Shown here: piece after piece, positions 47,801 through 57,422 of the stretch
Layout of the letters: every line of letters starts with the position of its first letter
Numbering within the stretch: the stretch's first letter is position 1
From: Glycomyces xiaoerkulensis
Lineage (GTDB): Bacteria; Actinomycetota; Actinomycetes; Mycobacteriales; Micromonosporaceae
Direction of reading: 5' to 3'
Length of the DNA: 64,000 bases
Assembly: GCF_002798405.1 (NCBI RefSeq)
Contig: NZ_PGGV01000037.1
Location: 372,001 to 436,000 of the forward strand
The notes under the pieces: generated by a model
Databases searched by the model: none
Seen by the model: only the letters and a program-made list of their open reading frames with translations
What the model was told of the DNA's origin: nothing
Translations under genes and position numbers: made by a program

Positions 47801-48580
47801 TCAGTCGATGGTGAATTCGCCGGCGTCGCCGTCGGCCATGCCGTGGCGGGCGATCAGGTCCATCCAGGCGTGTCCGTCGTCCGCGGCGGCGGTCGGGTCC
47901 ACGCTCCGGGCCCCGAACCGGTCGCGCAGCAGCTCGTAGCCCGAGCGGGTCTGGGGGCCCCAGATCCCGTCGATGACCATCTCGGTCATCCCCGCCAGGT
48001 CCCTGGCCGCCCACTGGACGATCGTCACGTCGGTGCCGAAGTCCCAGTCCAGCGCCACGCCCTCCCGTCCGCGGTCGACGTGGATATGGTGCCAGTGGCT
48101 GCCGTCCGGATCGTTGTGGACATGCAGGACCGTGCCGAAGAACTTCCGGCAGACGGCCACCACCGCCAGGTACCGGCGCCGCATGCGCAGGCTGTCGCTC
48201 TCGCCGTGGACGGCCAGGTCCACCAGCGCCTCCGAGCCCCAGGCGAACTTGGTGAAGTCGAGGGCCGCTCCGTAGCGGTGGTAGCCGGTCTTGCAGACCT
48301 TGGCGCCCGCCAGCCCGGTCCAGGTGTAGGAGACCGGTTCCCCGGTCGCCGAGTGGTTCCGGCCCAGGTCGTGGAGGGCTTCGATCAGTCGGCCTCCGTA
48401 GTCGTGGGCCTCGGGGTGCATCCGGAAGGAGCTGACCGACGGGTGGACGCCGTATCCGCCGGAGTTGAACGCCGTCCGGTACCGCATCTTCCACTCGGTG
48501 CGTCCGAGCCAGTCGCGGGTGATGTCGTCCATGGCGCACTTGGAGGAGGCGAACGCCTCGGCGCTGCCGGGGAATCCCAT
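47801..48580 (-). CDS. Peptidase M15-like protein with C-terminal peptidoglycan-binding-like region
   Basis: A 259-residue protein. Zinc-ligand motifs of the D-Ala-D-Ala peptidase (M15/extensin-like) fold are seen: TGYHRYGAALDFTKFA (His and Asp) and NDPDGSHWHHIHVDRGRE (HxH). A C-terminal segment (VIDGIWGPQTRSGYELLRDR) resembles a peptidoglycan-binding domain. No clear signal peptide is seen, so its location is uncertain (ABC or phage-like export, or a mis-chosen start). It is adjacent to two exported proteins. It would cut or bind cell-wall peptides. Confidence 0.65.
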   Translation of the reverse strand: MGFPGSAEAFASSKCAMDDITRDWLGRTEWKMRYRTAFNSGGYGVHPSVSSFRMHPEAHDYGGRLIEALHDLGRNHSATGEPVSYTWTGLAGAKVCKTGYHRYGAALDFTKFAWGSEALVDLAVHGESDSLRMRRRYLAVVAVCRKFFGTVLHVHNDPDGSHWHHIHVDRGREGVALDWDFGTDVTIVQWAARDLAGMTEMVIDGIWGPQTRSGYELLRDRFGARSVDPTAAADDGHAWMDLIARHGMADGDAGEFTID

Positions 48581-48589
48581 GGCTCCTCC

Positions 48590-49528
48590 TCACCCGAGTC
48601 CGCGGGCGCTGACTCGGTCGTCCTCGGTCTCCAGCCAGGCGTTCGGGCGGCCCTGGACGGCGACGACCTCGCCGGTGCGGCCGCCGCCGTGGCCGGCCGA
48701 TTCGGGGCGGCGGCCGTCGCGGCCGTACCGGGCGCCGTGGACCGATCCGTCGCGGTCGCTGAACACCGCGACCTGGTCACCCCCGGTCGCGACCGCCGCC
48801 ATCGGCCGTCCGGCGCCCGGTTCGGCCGCGACCGGTTCGATCTCGGCGTCGATGAGGCCGGAGTAGACGGTCTGATCGCCGGCGCCGTCGGCGGCGACCG
48901 CGTACAGCCGCCCGTCGTGGCCGGCCAGGACGGTGCCGTAGCCCTCGCCCAGGTCCGCGGCCAGCGGCCGGTCGGTCCAGGTCAGTCCGCCGTCGGCGCT
49001 GAGGGCGAGGTGGCTGCGGGCGATGAGCGCGGCATGGGGGTCCGGGCCGCCTTCGACGGCGACGGCAAGCGCCTCGGCTCCGAGCGGCGCGATCGAGGTG
49101 GCCGCGCCCGAGCGGATCGGGTCGGGCACCGGCAGGGCCACCGCCTCGGCCCGGTCGGTCTCGACGCGGAAGAGGCCCGGCAGGGCCCGGTGGCGTCCGG
49201 CATCGACGGCGCCGGTGATCCACAGGGTTCCGCCGACGGCGGCGATCGAGTGCGGATGGAAGCGCTCGGGCAGGGACACCTCGAGCGGCGGGCCGAGTTC
49301 GACGCGCCGACCCGCGTCCGCTTCGACCGGTCGGATCGCGTAGTGCCCGGCCTCGTCGGCGGTCAGCGCCAGGACCCGGCCGTCGCGGACGGTCGCGGCG
49401 CGGAGGGCCGTCGGCGCCGCGGCGGCCGCCGCTCGCGGCGGAGCGGCGGTGACCCCCGCCGCGAGCACGGCCGCCGCGCCGGTGAGCACCGTGCGCCGCG
49501 TGAAACGCGAATACTCGTCTGCGGCCAT
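48590..49528 (-). CDS. Tat-exported β-propeller-like protein
   Basis: A 312-residue protein with a twin-arginine signal, SRFTRRTVLTGAAAVLAAGV, and an Ala-rich cleavage region. The mature part carries repeated β-blade phrases (RDGRVLALTADEAGHYAIRP, LSADGGLTWTDRPLAADLGE, VLAGHDGRLYAVAADG), including an Asp-box-like 'SxDGGxTW'. The ATG at 49,528 is preferred because the Tat motif follows 10 residues later. It is probably an extracellular binding protein; the ligand is unknown. Confidence 0.65.
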   Translation of the reverse strand: MAADEYSRFTRRTVLTGAAAVLAAGVTAAPPRAAAAAAPTALRAATVRDGRVLALTADEAGHYAIRPVEADAGRRVELGPPLEVSLPERFHPHSIAAVGGTLWITGAVDAGRHRALPGLFRVETDRAEAVALPVPDPIRSGAATSIAPLGAEALAVAVEGGPDPHAALIARSHLALSADGGLTWTDRPLAADLGEGYGTVLAGHDGRLYAVAADGAGDQTVYSGLIDAEIEPVAAEPGAGRPMAAVATGGDQVAVFSDRDGSVHGARYGRDGRRPESAGHGGGRTGEVVAVQGRPNAWLETEDDRVSARGLG

Positions 49529-49579
49529 AGCCTGCACTATGACCAACGTCACGGTCGTTTACGGCGGTTTCGCCGAATT

Positions 49580-52180
49580 TCATTCCCTCGAGACGGTCAG
49601 CTTGTCACCCGGTTCGGCGACACCGACGCCGACCTTGTCGCCGTCGATGATCTTGCCTTCGAGCAGCTCCCGCGAGAGCGGGTCGCCGATGGCCCGCTGG
49701 ATCAGGCGCCGCAGCGGCCGGGCCCCGTAGACCGGGTCGAAGCCGCGGTCGGCCAGCCACGTCTTGGCGTCGTCGCCGACCTCCAGCTTGAGCCGCCGGG
49801 CGTCCATCCGCTTCTGCAACTGGCGCAACTGCACGTCCACGATCGACTTCAGGTTGTCCAGCTCCAGGGCGTGGAAGATGACGATGTCGTCGAGCCGGTT
49901 GAGGAACTCGGGCTTGAAGTGGTCCCGGATCGCGCCCATCACCGACTCGCGCCGGGCCGACTCCTCCAGCAGCGGATCGGTCAGGGCCTGCGAGCCGAGG
50001 TTCGAGGTCATGATGAGGATGGCGTTGCGGAAGTCGACCGTTCGGCCCTGCCCGTCGGTCAGACGCCCGTCGTCGAGGACCTGGAGCAGGCTGTCGAACA
50101 CCCGCGGGTGGGCCTTCTCGACCTCGTCCAGCAGCACCACCGAGTACGGCCGGCGGCGGACCGGCTCGGTGAGCTGTCCGCCCTCCTCGTACCCCACGTA
50201 ACCGGGCGGCGCGCCGATCAGCCGCGCCACCGAGTGCTGCTCGGTGTACTCGCCCATGTCGATGCGGATCATCGCCCGGTCGTCGTCGAACATGAACTCG
50301 GCGAGCGCCTTGGCCAGCTCGGTCTTGCCGACCCCGGTGGGTCCGGCGAAGACGAACGAGCCGGTGGGCCGGTTGGGATCGGACAGGCCGGCGCGGGCCC
50401 GGCGCAGCGCGTCGGCGACGACGTGGACGGCCTCGGCCTGACCGACCACGCGCTCGCCGAGGACGCTCTCGGCGTTGAGCAGCCGGTGGGTCTCCGACTC
50501 CTGGAGCCGCCCGGCGGGGATGCCGGTCCAGGAGGAGACGACGTCGGCGATCTCGTCGGCGTCGATCTCCTCCTTGAGCATCGGCTGCTGGGCCGGCTCG
50601 GTCTCGTGCTCGAGTTCGGTCTCGGCCTCGCGGAGCCGCCGCTCGAGTTCGGGGATGCGGCCGTAGCGCAATTGCGCGGCCTTCTCCAGGTCGTATTCGC
50701 GTTCGGCGCGCTCGGCCTGGGTGCGCAGGTCGTCGAGCTGCTCCTTCAGGTCGGAGACCTTGGAGATGCGGTCCTTCTCCGACTCCCACTGGCGGCTGAG
50801 CGCGGCCAGGCGCTCGCGGGCGTCGGCCAGTTCGCGCTGAAGGGAGGCCAGGCGCTCGGCCGAGGCCGGGTCGTCGGTCTCGTTCTGCAGCGCGGTCTCC
50901 TCGATCTCGAGGCGCCGGACGGTCCGCTCGACCTCGTCGATCTCCTCGGGACGCGAGTCGATCTCGATGCGCAGCCGGGACGCGGCCTCGTCGACCAGGT
51001 CGATGGCCTTGTCGGGCAGGAACCGGTCGGTGATGTACCGGGCCGACAACTGCGAGGCGGCCACCAGCGCGGAGTCGGTGATGCGCACGCCGTGGTGGAC
51101 CTCGTAGCGCTCCTTGAGGCCGCGCAGGATCGCGACGGCGTCCTCGATGGAGGGCTCGCCGACGAAGACCGGCTGGAAGCGGCGCTCCAGGGCGGCGTCC
51201 TTCTCGATGTGGTCGCGGTACTCGCTGAGGGTGGTGGCGCCGATCATGTGCAGTTCGCCGCGGGCCAGGGCCGGCTTGAGCATGTTGCCGGCGTCCATCG
51301 AGCCCTCGGACTTGCCGGCGCCGACCATGGTGTGCAGCTCGTCCATGAACGGGATGACCTGGCCGCCGGAGGACTTGATCTCCTCCAGCACGGCCTTGAA
51401 CCGCTCCTCGAACTGGCCGCGGTACTGGGCTCCGGCGATCATGCTCGCCAGGTCGAGGAGGATCACGCGGCGGTCGCGCAGCGACTCGGGGACGTCGCCG
51501 GCGACGATGCGCTGGGCCAGGCCCTCGACGATGGCGGTCTTGCCGACGCCGGGGTCGCCGATGAGGACGGGGTTGTTCTTGGTGCGGCGGCTCAGGACCT
51601 GGATGACGCGGCGGATCTCGGTGTCGCGGCCGATGACGGGGTCGACCTTGCCGGAGCGGGCGTTCTCGGTGAGGTCGAGGCCGTACTTCTCCAGGGCCTT
51701 GTAGCCCTCCTCGGGGTCGGCGCTGGAGATCTTGCGATCGCCGCCGCGGAGGGTCGGGAAGGCGCTGATGAGCTTCTTCTCGGTCGCGCCCTGCTCGGCG
51801 AGGAAGGTGCCGACCTCGCCTCCGGTCTGCACCAGGCCGGTGAGCAGGTGCTCGGTGGAGACGTACTCGTCGCCGTAGTCGGTGGCGAGCTTGTCGCCGG
51901 CGTTGATGACGCGCAGCGACTCGCGGGCCATCGACGGCTCGGACACCGACGGCCCGGAGGCCGAGGGCAGCTCGTCGAGGCGGCGCTCGGTCTCGGCCGA
52001 GACCACGCCGGGCGTGACGCCGACGAGCTGGAGCAGGCCCGGCGCGGTCGAACCGTCGACCGTCAGAAGCGCGTCGAGCAGGTGCCAGGGCTCGACGGCC
52101 GGGTTCCCGCCCGCGGCTGCGGTGCGGGCGGCCTGGGAGATGACTTCGCGGCTCTTCGTGGTCAAGCGGCTGACGTCCAC
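49580..52180 (-). CDS. clpB: ClpB disaggregase
   Basis: An 866-residue AAA+ protein of the usual ClpB length. Parts in order: Clp N-domain repeats ([20 protein letters not shown]), NBD1 with IGDPGVGKT (~211), a coiled-coil middle domain ([20 protein letters not shown] and neighbours, about 410-530), NBD2 with [20 protein letters not shown] (~613), and ending with [15 protein letters not shown]. ClpB threads aggregated proteins with DnaK. A HAIR operator lies 50 bp upstream, as in HspR-controlled actinobacterial clpB. Confidence 0.95.
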   Translation of the reverse strand: MDVSRLTTKSREVISQAARTAAAGGNPAVEPWHLLDALLTVDGSTAPGLLQLVGVTPGVVSAETERRLDELPSASGPSVSEPSMARESLRVINAGDKLATDYGDEYVSTEHLLTGLVQTGGEVGTFLAEQGATEKKLISAFPTLRGGDRKISSADPEEGYKALEKYGLDLTENARSGKVDPVIGRDTEIRRVIQVLSRRTKNNPVLIGDPGVGKTAIVEGLAQRIVAGDVPESLRDRRVILLDLASMIAGAQYRGQFEERFKAVLEEIKSSGGQVIPFMDELHTMVGAGKSEGSMDAGNMLKPALARGELHMIGATTLSEYRDHIEKDAALERRFQPVFVGEPSIEDAVAILRGLKERYEVHHGVRITDSALVAASQLSARYITDRFLPDKAIDLVDEAASRLRIEIDSRPEEIDEVERTVRRLEIEETALQNETDDPASAERLASLQRELADARERLAALSRQWESEKDRISKVSDLKEQLDDLRTQAERAEREYDLEKAAQLRYGRIPELERRLREAETELEHETEPAQQPMLKEEIDADEIADVVSSWTGIPAGRLQESETHRLLNAESVLGERVVGQAEAVHVVADALRRARAGLSDPNRPTGSFVFAGPTGVGKTELAKALAEFMFDDDRAMIRIDMGEYTEQHSVARLIGAPPGYVGYEEGGQLTEPVRRRPYSVVLLDEVEKAHPRVFDSLLQVLDDGRLTDGQGRTVDFRNAILIMTSNLGSQALTDPLLEESARRESVMGAIRDHFKPEFLNRLDDIVIFHALELDNLKSIVDVQLRQLQKRMDARRLKLEVGDDAKTWLADRGFDPVYGARPLRRLIQRAIGDPLSRELLEGKIIDGDKVGVGVAEPGDKLTVSRE

Positions 52181-52230
52181 GGGTCTGTCTTCCTTCCAGT
52201 GCGGAACAGGGTCGGTGATACCAACGCGGA

Positions 52231-52251
52231 GTTGAGTCTATCCGACTCAAC
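52231..52251. promoter_or_regulatory. HAIR operator (HspR site) upstream of clpB
   Basis: GTTGAGT-CTATCCG-ACTCAAC is a perfect 7-7-7 inverted repeat matching the HspR consensus CTTGAGT-N7-ACTCAAG except at the outermost base. It lies 50 bp from the clpB start and should repress it outside heat shock. Confidence 0.88.
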
Positions 52252-52444
52252 TTTCGTCGGCCAGTGGGCCGGGACAGGTCACACTCAGACTAGGGCCGCC
52301 GCCCCCGCGAGCCGCGACTTCGGGCCCGACCGCCCCGGCGCGCCGCCCAGATGCTGGGCGGCGCGAGCCCGAGGGCCGCGGGACGCGACTCGCAGACGGT
52401 AACGTTTCGGACAGTCTGTACCACTCGCTCGGTGAGGTGCCCAC

Positions 52445-53680
52445 GTGTCGGTCATGTTCCTCGGATTCAGCAGATTCCTCCTGTCGAGCGCGGAGGCCGT
52501 CCTCCCTCCCGCCAGCGTCTACCTGGTCGAGGAACCGGAGATCATCGAGACCCGGAACGTCCTCGATGCGGCCGAACACCACGAGTGCGTCGCCGCGGTC
52601 CTGCCCGCGCCGGTCCAGCACGAGTCCTCGGCCGAGGAGCTGCCGTCGATGATCGAGCGGCCGGCGGACCTGACCGCCGTCGTCCCCGCCACCGAATACG
52701 GCGTCGTCGCCGCCGCCGCGCTCGCCGAGGCGTGGGGGCTGCGCGGCCTCGGGCTGCGGGCGGCCCGAACCCTGCGCGACAAGCTCCGGCTGCGACGGAC
52801 CGCCGCCGGCTCGGCCATCGCCCAGCCGCAGTGGCGGCGAGTCGAGTCGGCGGTCGAACTCGAACGGCAGGTGGCCGCCTGGGGCGGGCACGCGGTGCTG
52901 AAACCGGCCGGCCGGCAGGCCAGCCTCGGCGTCAACCTCATCGACCCCGCGACCGACCTGCGGTCGGCCTGGGACGAGTGCGTGGGCGCCGACGAACCGC
53001 GGCTGCGGGCGCGCGGGACCGGCGAGGCGCAGTACATGGTCGAGCAGCGGCTCCGCGGCCCCGAGTTCAGCGTGGAGATGCTCGTCCGGGACTCGGCCCC
53101 GGTGTACGGCAACGTGACGGCGAAGACGGTGCTGCCCGGCCGGTATCCGGTGGAGCTGGGACACGCGGTCCCGGCGCCGATCGAACCGGAGCTCGAACGG
53201 CGGCTGCTCGGCGACATGGGCGATCTCATCGCGGCGGCGGGCGTGGAGAACGGCGTGCTGCACGCCGAATGGATCCGCGTCGACGGCGTCCCGCACCTCA
53301 TCGAGTGCGCGGGACGGCTCCCGGGCGACAACATCCACCGGCTGATCGATCTGGCCTACGACACCGACATCGTCGCCGACCTGCTGGCGGTGCTGGACGC
53401 GAAGGCGCCCGCGCCCCCGGCGCGGGCGCCGGTGCGGCACGCCGCGATCGGGTTCGTGACCGCCGCCCCGGGAACGGTGCGCTCGGTGTCGCTGCCCGAC
53501 CGCGAACGCCATCCGGACCTGGTCGAACTGTCGGTCGGTGTGCGCGAGGGCGACGCCGTCGGGCCGCTGCGGGACTCGTGGGGCCGCCTCGGCTACGCCA
53601 TCGCCACCGGCCCCGACGCCGCTGCGGCGGCCCGCACCCTCGAATCGGTTCTGGCCGAGGTCGCGATCGTCAGCGAGTAG
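52445..53680 (+). CDS. ATP-grasp ligase, convergent member of the biosynthetic cluster
   Basis: A 411-residue ATP-grasp protein. Recognisable parts are the ATP-binding strand GGHAVLKPAGRQASLGVNLI (~150), a VEQRLRGPEFSVEMLV segment (the E and FSVE of the carboxylate-amine ligase group) and HAEWIRVDGVPHLIECAGRL with the metal-binding E-x-N/A-like loop, then DNIHRL. These enzymes join a carboxylate to an amine with ATP through an acylphosphate. It starts with a GTG (GGTGAGG 7 nt upstream; ATG at 52,454 is possible). It converges on the MFS gene with an 11-nt tail overlap. Confidence 0.8.
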   Translation: MSVMFLGFSRFLLSSAEAVLPPASVYLVEEPEIIETRNVLDAAEHHECVAAVLPAPVQHESSAEELPSMIERPADLTAVVPATEYGVVAAAALAEAWGLRGLGLRAARTLRDKLRLRRTAAGSAIAQPQWRRVESAVELERQVAAWGGHAVLKPAGRQASLGVNLIDPATDLRSAWDECVGADEPRLRARGTGEAQYMVEQRLRGPEFSVEMLVRDSAPVYGNVTAKTVLPGRYPVELGHAVPAPIEPELERRLLGDMGDLIAAAGVENGVLHAEWIRVDGVPHLIECAGRLPGDNIHRLIDLAYDTDIVADLLAVLDAKAPAPPARAPVRHAAIGFVTAAPGTVRSVSLPDRERHPDLVELSVGVREGDAVGPLRDSWGRLGYAIATGPDAAAAARTLESVLAEVAIVSE

Positions 53681-54923
53681 CGGACGCTTCGGCGGGGCCC
53701 GGTGCTCTACGGCGCTCCTCGACCGACCTCGCGACCGGTCCGGACGCGAACGCGGCGGCGACGAAGGCCACCGCCAGCGCGGCCCATCCCCACACGCCCG
53801 CCGCCAGGACCACGGCCACGGCGCCGGGACCGATCATCTCCTGAACGGATCTCCCGAGCGAGAACAGGCTCAGGTGCGTGGTGCGCGACTCGGCCGGTGC
53901 CAGGGCGTACGACAGCTCCCAGGAACCGACCGCCTGCCACAGTTCGCCGAACGTCAGCGTCACGCAGGCGGCCGCGACCACGCCGACGCCGACCCAGAGC
54001 GGCAGCCGGTCGAGCCCGACCGCCATGACCAGCGCCGTGACCGCGAGCGCGGCCCCGGCGAGCCTCGTCGTCCGCACCCCCGAGGCGACGTCGTCGACGT
54101 TCTTCGCGAGCGGCACCTGCAGCACCACGGCCAGGACGGTGTTCAGGAAGATGACGCCGGGGACGGTCGCGGCGGGAATCGTCTCGTACTGGGAGATCCA
54201 CAACGGGACCCCGACCGCCAGCAGCGTCATGTGGAGCATGAGGACGGAGTGGAGGGCGGCCAGAGCGGCGTACGGCCCGTCCGCCAGCGCCTTCGACGCG
54301 GCCAGCGGGTTCTTCGCCTTGACCGGTCCGATCTCGGCCGCCTCCAGCCGCAGCGCCAGGACGATCGCGCCGCCGATCGCGATCAGGACCCCCACCGAGA
54401 CCAGGAGGGACCGGTTGAGCGCGAGGCTGTCCGAACCGACGATGGGCGCGGCGGCGAGCGCGCCGACCGAGAAGCCGATGTTGCGGACCGACCGGATCAC
54501 CGCCATGGTCCGGACCCGGTCCCGCTCCGCGGTCACCGCTCCGGTGAGGGCCTGGATGATCGGCACCGACGCCTGGCCTGCCGCGGTCTGCATCGCGGCG
54601 AAGGCGGTGAACGCCGTCAGGTCGGCGGAGAAGGCCAGGGCGGCGAAGGCGCCCGCCCGCAGGAGGCTGAGGAGGATCAGCATCCGTTTGGTGCCGCAGC
54701 GGTCGGCCGCCATGCCGATCGGAACGGTGGCCACGAGCCCGGCGAAGGCGGCGATGCCCAGTCCGAGCGCCAGTTCGGCGGCGGACAGGCCGACGACCCG
54801 CAGGAAGAACAGCGTCCCGCCGGCGAGGAACATGCCGGTGCCCAGCGAGTTGACGAACATGCCGACGGTGAGGATGCTCGGATTCCGGCCCGAGGGCAGG
54901 TAGTCCTTGAGAGAGATCGCCAT
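53670..54923 (-). CDS. MFS exporter
   Basis: A 417-residue major facilitator protein with about 12 membrane helices. The inter-domain loop signature is GMAADRCGTKRMLILLSLLR (in the family's GxxxDRxGRR position) after helix 2. The second half has ESRTTHLSLFSLGRSVQEMI. It is the last gene of the minus-strand operon and is the likely exporter of the product made by the ligases. GAGGAG lies 4 nt upstream of the ATG. Confidence 0.85.
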   Translation of the reverse strand: MAISLKDYLPSGRNPSILTVGMFVNSLGTGMFLAGGTLFFLRVVGLSAAELALGLGIAAFAGLVATVPIGMAADRCGTKRMLILLSLLRAGAFAALAFSADLTAFTAFAAMQTAAGQASVPIIQALTGAVTAERDRVRTMAVIRSVRNIGFSVGALAAAPIVGSDSLALNRSLLVSVGVLIAIGGAIVLALRLEAAEIGPVKAKNPLAASKALADGPYAALAALHSVLMLHMTLLAVGVPLWISQYETIPAATVPGVIFLNTVLAVVLQVPLAKNVDDVASGVRTTRLAGAALAVTALVMAVGLDRLPLWVGVGVVAAACVTLTFGELWQAVGSWELSYALAPAESRTTHLSLFSLGRSVQEMIGPGAVAVVLAAGVWGWAALAVAFVAAAFASGPVARSVEERRRAPGPAEASATR

Positions 54924-54931
54924 TCCGCTCC

Positions 54932-56230
54932 TCAATCGGATCGTTCGGCGGCGGCCGGTCTCGGGAGGGCGCGCCGGTCGAGCAGGCCCCGGAGCCCGTC
55001 CGCTTCGAGCAGCCGAACCGCCTCCTGGCCCGGATTGGCGCGGTCCTCCAGCCGCCGCAGCAGCGGCTCGAGGTACCGCTCTTCACCCGTCGCGCGCGAT
55101 TCCAGGGCGCGTCCGCACAGGTCGAGCGCCCTGTCGATGAACTTCAGGTACCGGTCGTCGAGGTCGAGGCCGCCGACCACGGCCGAGCGGTAGAAGTCGG
55201 CGGGGACGCCCGCGGGGAAATGTTCGGCGAGCAGTCCGGCCAGTTCGCGGTGGGCCTCGACGACGCCGAGTGCGAGGGCCGCCGCGGCCATGTGCTCCGA
55301 GTGCGGCTGCTGGCAGGCGGCGCGCATCTCGATCGTGCCGGTGGCGGTGCGCGGCCGGCAGTGGTGCCAGTTGTAGTGGTCGTGCCACAGGAAATGCTGG
55401 AAGGCGTCCTCCAGCGACGGCGCGTCGGCGATCAGCCAGTCCCAGAACGGCCGGCCGATCTGCCGGTAGCCCTCTGGGTCGGAGTGCACCAGGTAGACCG
55501 TCCCCATAAGCCCGTCGACGTGGTCCTCGATCGTGGCCGCGACCGACCGGGTCATGCCGTGGCGTTCGCGTTCCCGCAGCGTCCGGAGCAGTCCCAGTTC
55601 CCGGAGGCAGACGGCGCCGACCGGCTCCCCGCCCAGCGCCGGCGAGTTCCCGCACAGCGCGACCGTCGCCGGGACCATCTGGTTGGCGGTCGCGGCGACC
55701 GCGGCGACCTCGCCTTCGGACAGGGCGACGTGGAGCTGGTCGCCGGAGGTGAGGGTGAACCACAGCCACGGCTCGCCCAGCGCCTCCAGGAACGCCCGGT
55801 AGTGGGGCTTGGGGGTCATGAACTCCGGTACCGGCTCGGCGACGGGCTGCATGCCCAGGCCGAGGATCCGGTGTCCCCGGGCGGTCGCCGCCAGGTCCAG
55901 TCGGGCGAGCGCGGCCTCGTGAAGTTCGGCGACCTCCGCCAGTGAGCTGCCGGGCCTGGTGACGACCTCGACCGTCCCTTTGCCCACTTCCCGGTAGTAG
56001 CCGTAGTCGTCCCCGGCGTAGCCGATCACCATCCCGTCCTTGCGCACGGCCGACAGGTCTCCAGGTGCGGCCACCTCGGGCCAGAGCAGATCCACCTCGA
56101 CCGGTCGTCCCCGGTCGTCGACGACGGGGAACTCGGCCTCCCTGCCGACGGTCCGGGTCCCCACCCGGTGCGGGAAGCCCTGGGCGAAGCGCGCGGCGAA
56201 GTACCGCCGGTACCGGTCGATCTCACGCAC
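54932..56230 (-). CDS. GCS2-type glutamate-cysteine ligase-like enzyme
   Basis: A 432-residue protein of the GCS2 (YbdK/EgtA-like) carboxylate-amine ligase group. Matching parts are TRTVGREAEFPVVDDRGRPV (the E-x-E metal site), PWLWFTLTSGDQLHVALSEG and HCRPRTATGTIEMRAACQQP with PHSEHMAAAAL. The family forms γ-glutamyl or related amide bonds with ATP. In this operon it probably adds an amino acid or amine to the product. It overlaps the upstream ATP-grasp gene by 8 nt. Confidence 0.8.
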   Translation of the reverse strand: MREIDRYRRYFAARFAQGFPHRVGTRTVGREAEFPVVDDRGRPVEVDLLWPEVAAPGDLSAVRKDGMVIGYAGDDYGYYREVGKGTVEVVTRPGSSLAEVAELHEAALARLDLAATARGHRILGLGMQPVAEPVPEFMTPKPHYRAFLEALGEPWLWFTLTSGDQLHVALSEGEVAAVAATANQMVPATVALCGNSPALGGEPVGAVCLRELGLLRTLRERERHGMTRSVAATIEDHVDGLMGTVYLVHSDPEGYRQIGRPFWDWLIADAPSLEDAFQHFLWHDHYNWHHCRPRTATGTIEMRAACQQPHSEHMAAAALALGVVEAHRELAGLLAEHFPAGVPADFYRSAVVGGLDLDDRYLKFIDRALDLCGRALESRATGEERYLEPLLRRLEDRANPGQEAVRLLEADGLRGLLDRRALPRPAAAERSD

Positions 56231-57422
56231 CCGGGGCTCCGACGGTCGCGGCCGGTGCGGTCGAGATCCGGATCCGGTCGGCGAGCGCGGCCGCCCGTCC
56301 GGTGGCGGCCGCCGGTGCCGGTGCGGTCGCGATGAGGTATCCGGACCGGTCCGCCGACGACCGGATCGGGTGGACCGTGTCGCCGGTCCGGACGCCGACC
56401 ACGCAGTCGACGGCGCCCTCGGCGGCCCACACCTCGTCCTCGCCTTCGATGCGCTCGACGACTCCGGGAGGCGGGGTGAGGAACCGGATGGAGGCCGCCC
56501 GGTCGGTCCGGGTGTGGGCGTCCGGCAGCTCGATCGGCGCGACGGCCTGGCGGAAGGTCAGACCGATGAGGTCCACGCCGGTCGCCAGCCGCACCAGGTC
56601 GGCGATCTTGTCGCCGCCGACCCGATTGTGGGATTCCACGATCCGCGCGCCGTCGCGGGTGAAGATGACCTCGGTGTGGCTGGGGCCGCGCCGCAGCTCC
56701 ATCGCGTCGAGGAAGCGTGCGACCTCGGTCGCGGCCTCGTCGCGCCATGCTGGCGGGAGCGCGGCCGGGACGGTGTGTCCGATCTCGACCCGGTTGGGCA
56801 GCAGATGCTTCTCGGTCACGGCCACGATCCGGTGCTCGCCGTCCTGGCTGAAGGCCTCGACGCTGAACTCCGGCCCGTCGAGGAACTCCTCGACCAGCCA
56901 CGCGGTCACCGGCCGGTCGCCGAGGGCCTGCGCGTCGTCCCGATTCCGGAGTATCCGGACTCCGACGCTGCCCGCTCCGTCGACCGGCTTGGCGACCGCC
57001 GGGTATCCGATCCGCTCGGCGCACGAGGCGACCTGCGCCGGCGACGAGGCCGGGGCGGCGGCGACCGCCGGCAGGCCCCGTTCGGCCATGCGCCGCCGCA
57101 TCGCGTGCTTGTCCTTCAGGCGGGCGACGCAGGCGACGCCGTTGTCGGCCAGGCCCAGTGCGGCGTTCACCGCCGCGGCGGGCGCCAGGCCGCGCTCGGT
57201 CAGCGACACGGCGGCCGTCAACGGGTGCCGGGCGTGGAGTTCGGCGGCCTTCCGCTCGGCGAGCGCCGGCCGGTCGTAGTCGAAGACCTGCAGCTCGTCA
57301 GCGATCGCGGCGATCGGCTCGTGCGGCCGGTCCTGCCAGGCGGTGATGCGGGCCCCGGTCTCGGCCGCACGCCGGACGGTCCGCTCGGATCCGCCGACGA
57401 CGAGCAGGTGCGGATCAGGCAT
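56223..57422 (-). CDS. ATP-grasp ligase 2
   Basis: A 399-residue ATP-grasp protein. The N-domain is a Rossmann-like fold (LLVVGGSERTVRRAAETGAR). The ATP-binding part has GYPAVAKPVDGAGSVGVRIL (~145) and VEEFLDGPEFSVEAFSQDGE. Metal-binding HTEVIFTRDGARIVESHNRV, then GGDKIADL, complete the active site. A C-terminal β-domain follows. The pattern is typical of the L-amino acid ligase/carboxylate-amine ligase group. It overlaps both neighbouring genes by 8 nt. Confidence 0.83.
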   Translation of the reverse strand: MPDPHLLVVGGSERTVRRAAETGARITAWQDRPHEPIAAIADELQVFDYDRPALAERKAAELHARHPLTAAVSLTERGLAPAAAVNAALGLADNGVACVARLKDKHAMRRRMAERGLPAVAAAPASSPAQVASCAERIGYPAVAKPVDGAGSVGVRILRNRDDAQALGDRPVTAWLVEEFLDGPEFSVEAFSQDGEHRIVAVTEKHLLPNRVEIGHTVPAALPPAWRDEAATEVARFLDAMELRRGPSHTEVIFTRDGARIVESHNRVGGDKIADLVRLATGVDLIGLTFRQAVAPIELPDAHTRTDRAASIRFLTPPPGVVERIEGEDEVWAAEGAVDCVVGVRTGDTVHPIRSSADRSGYLIATAPAPAAATGRAAALADRIRISTAPAATVGAPGA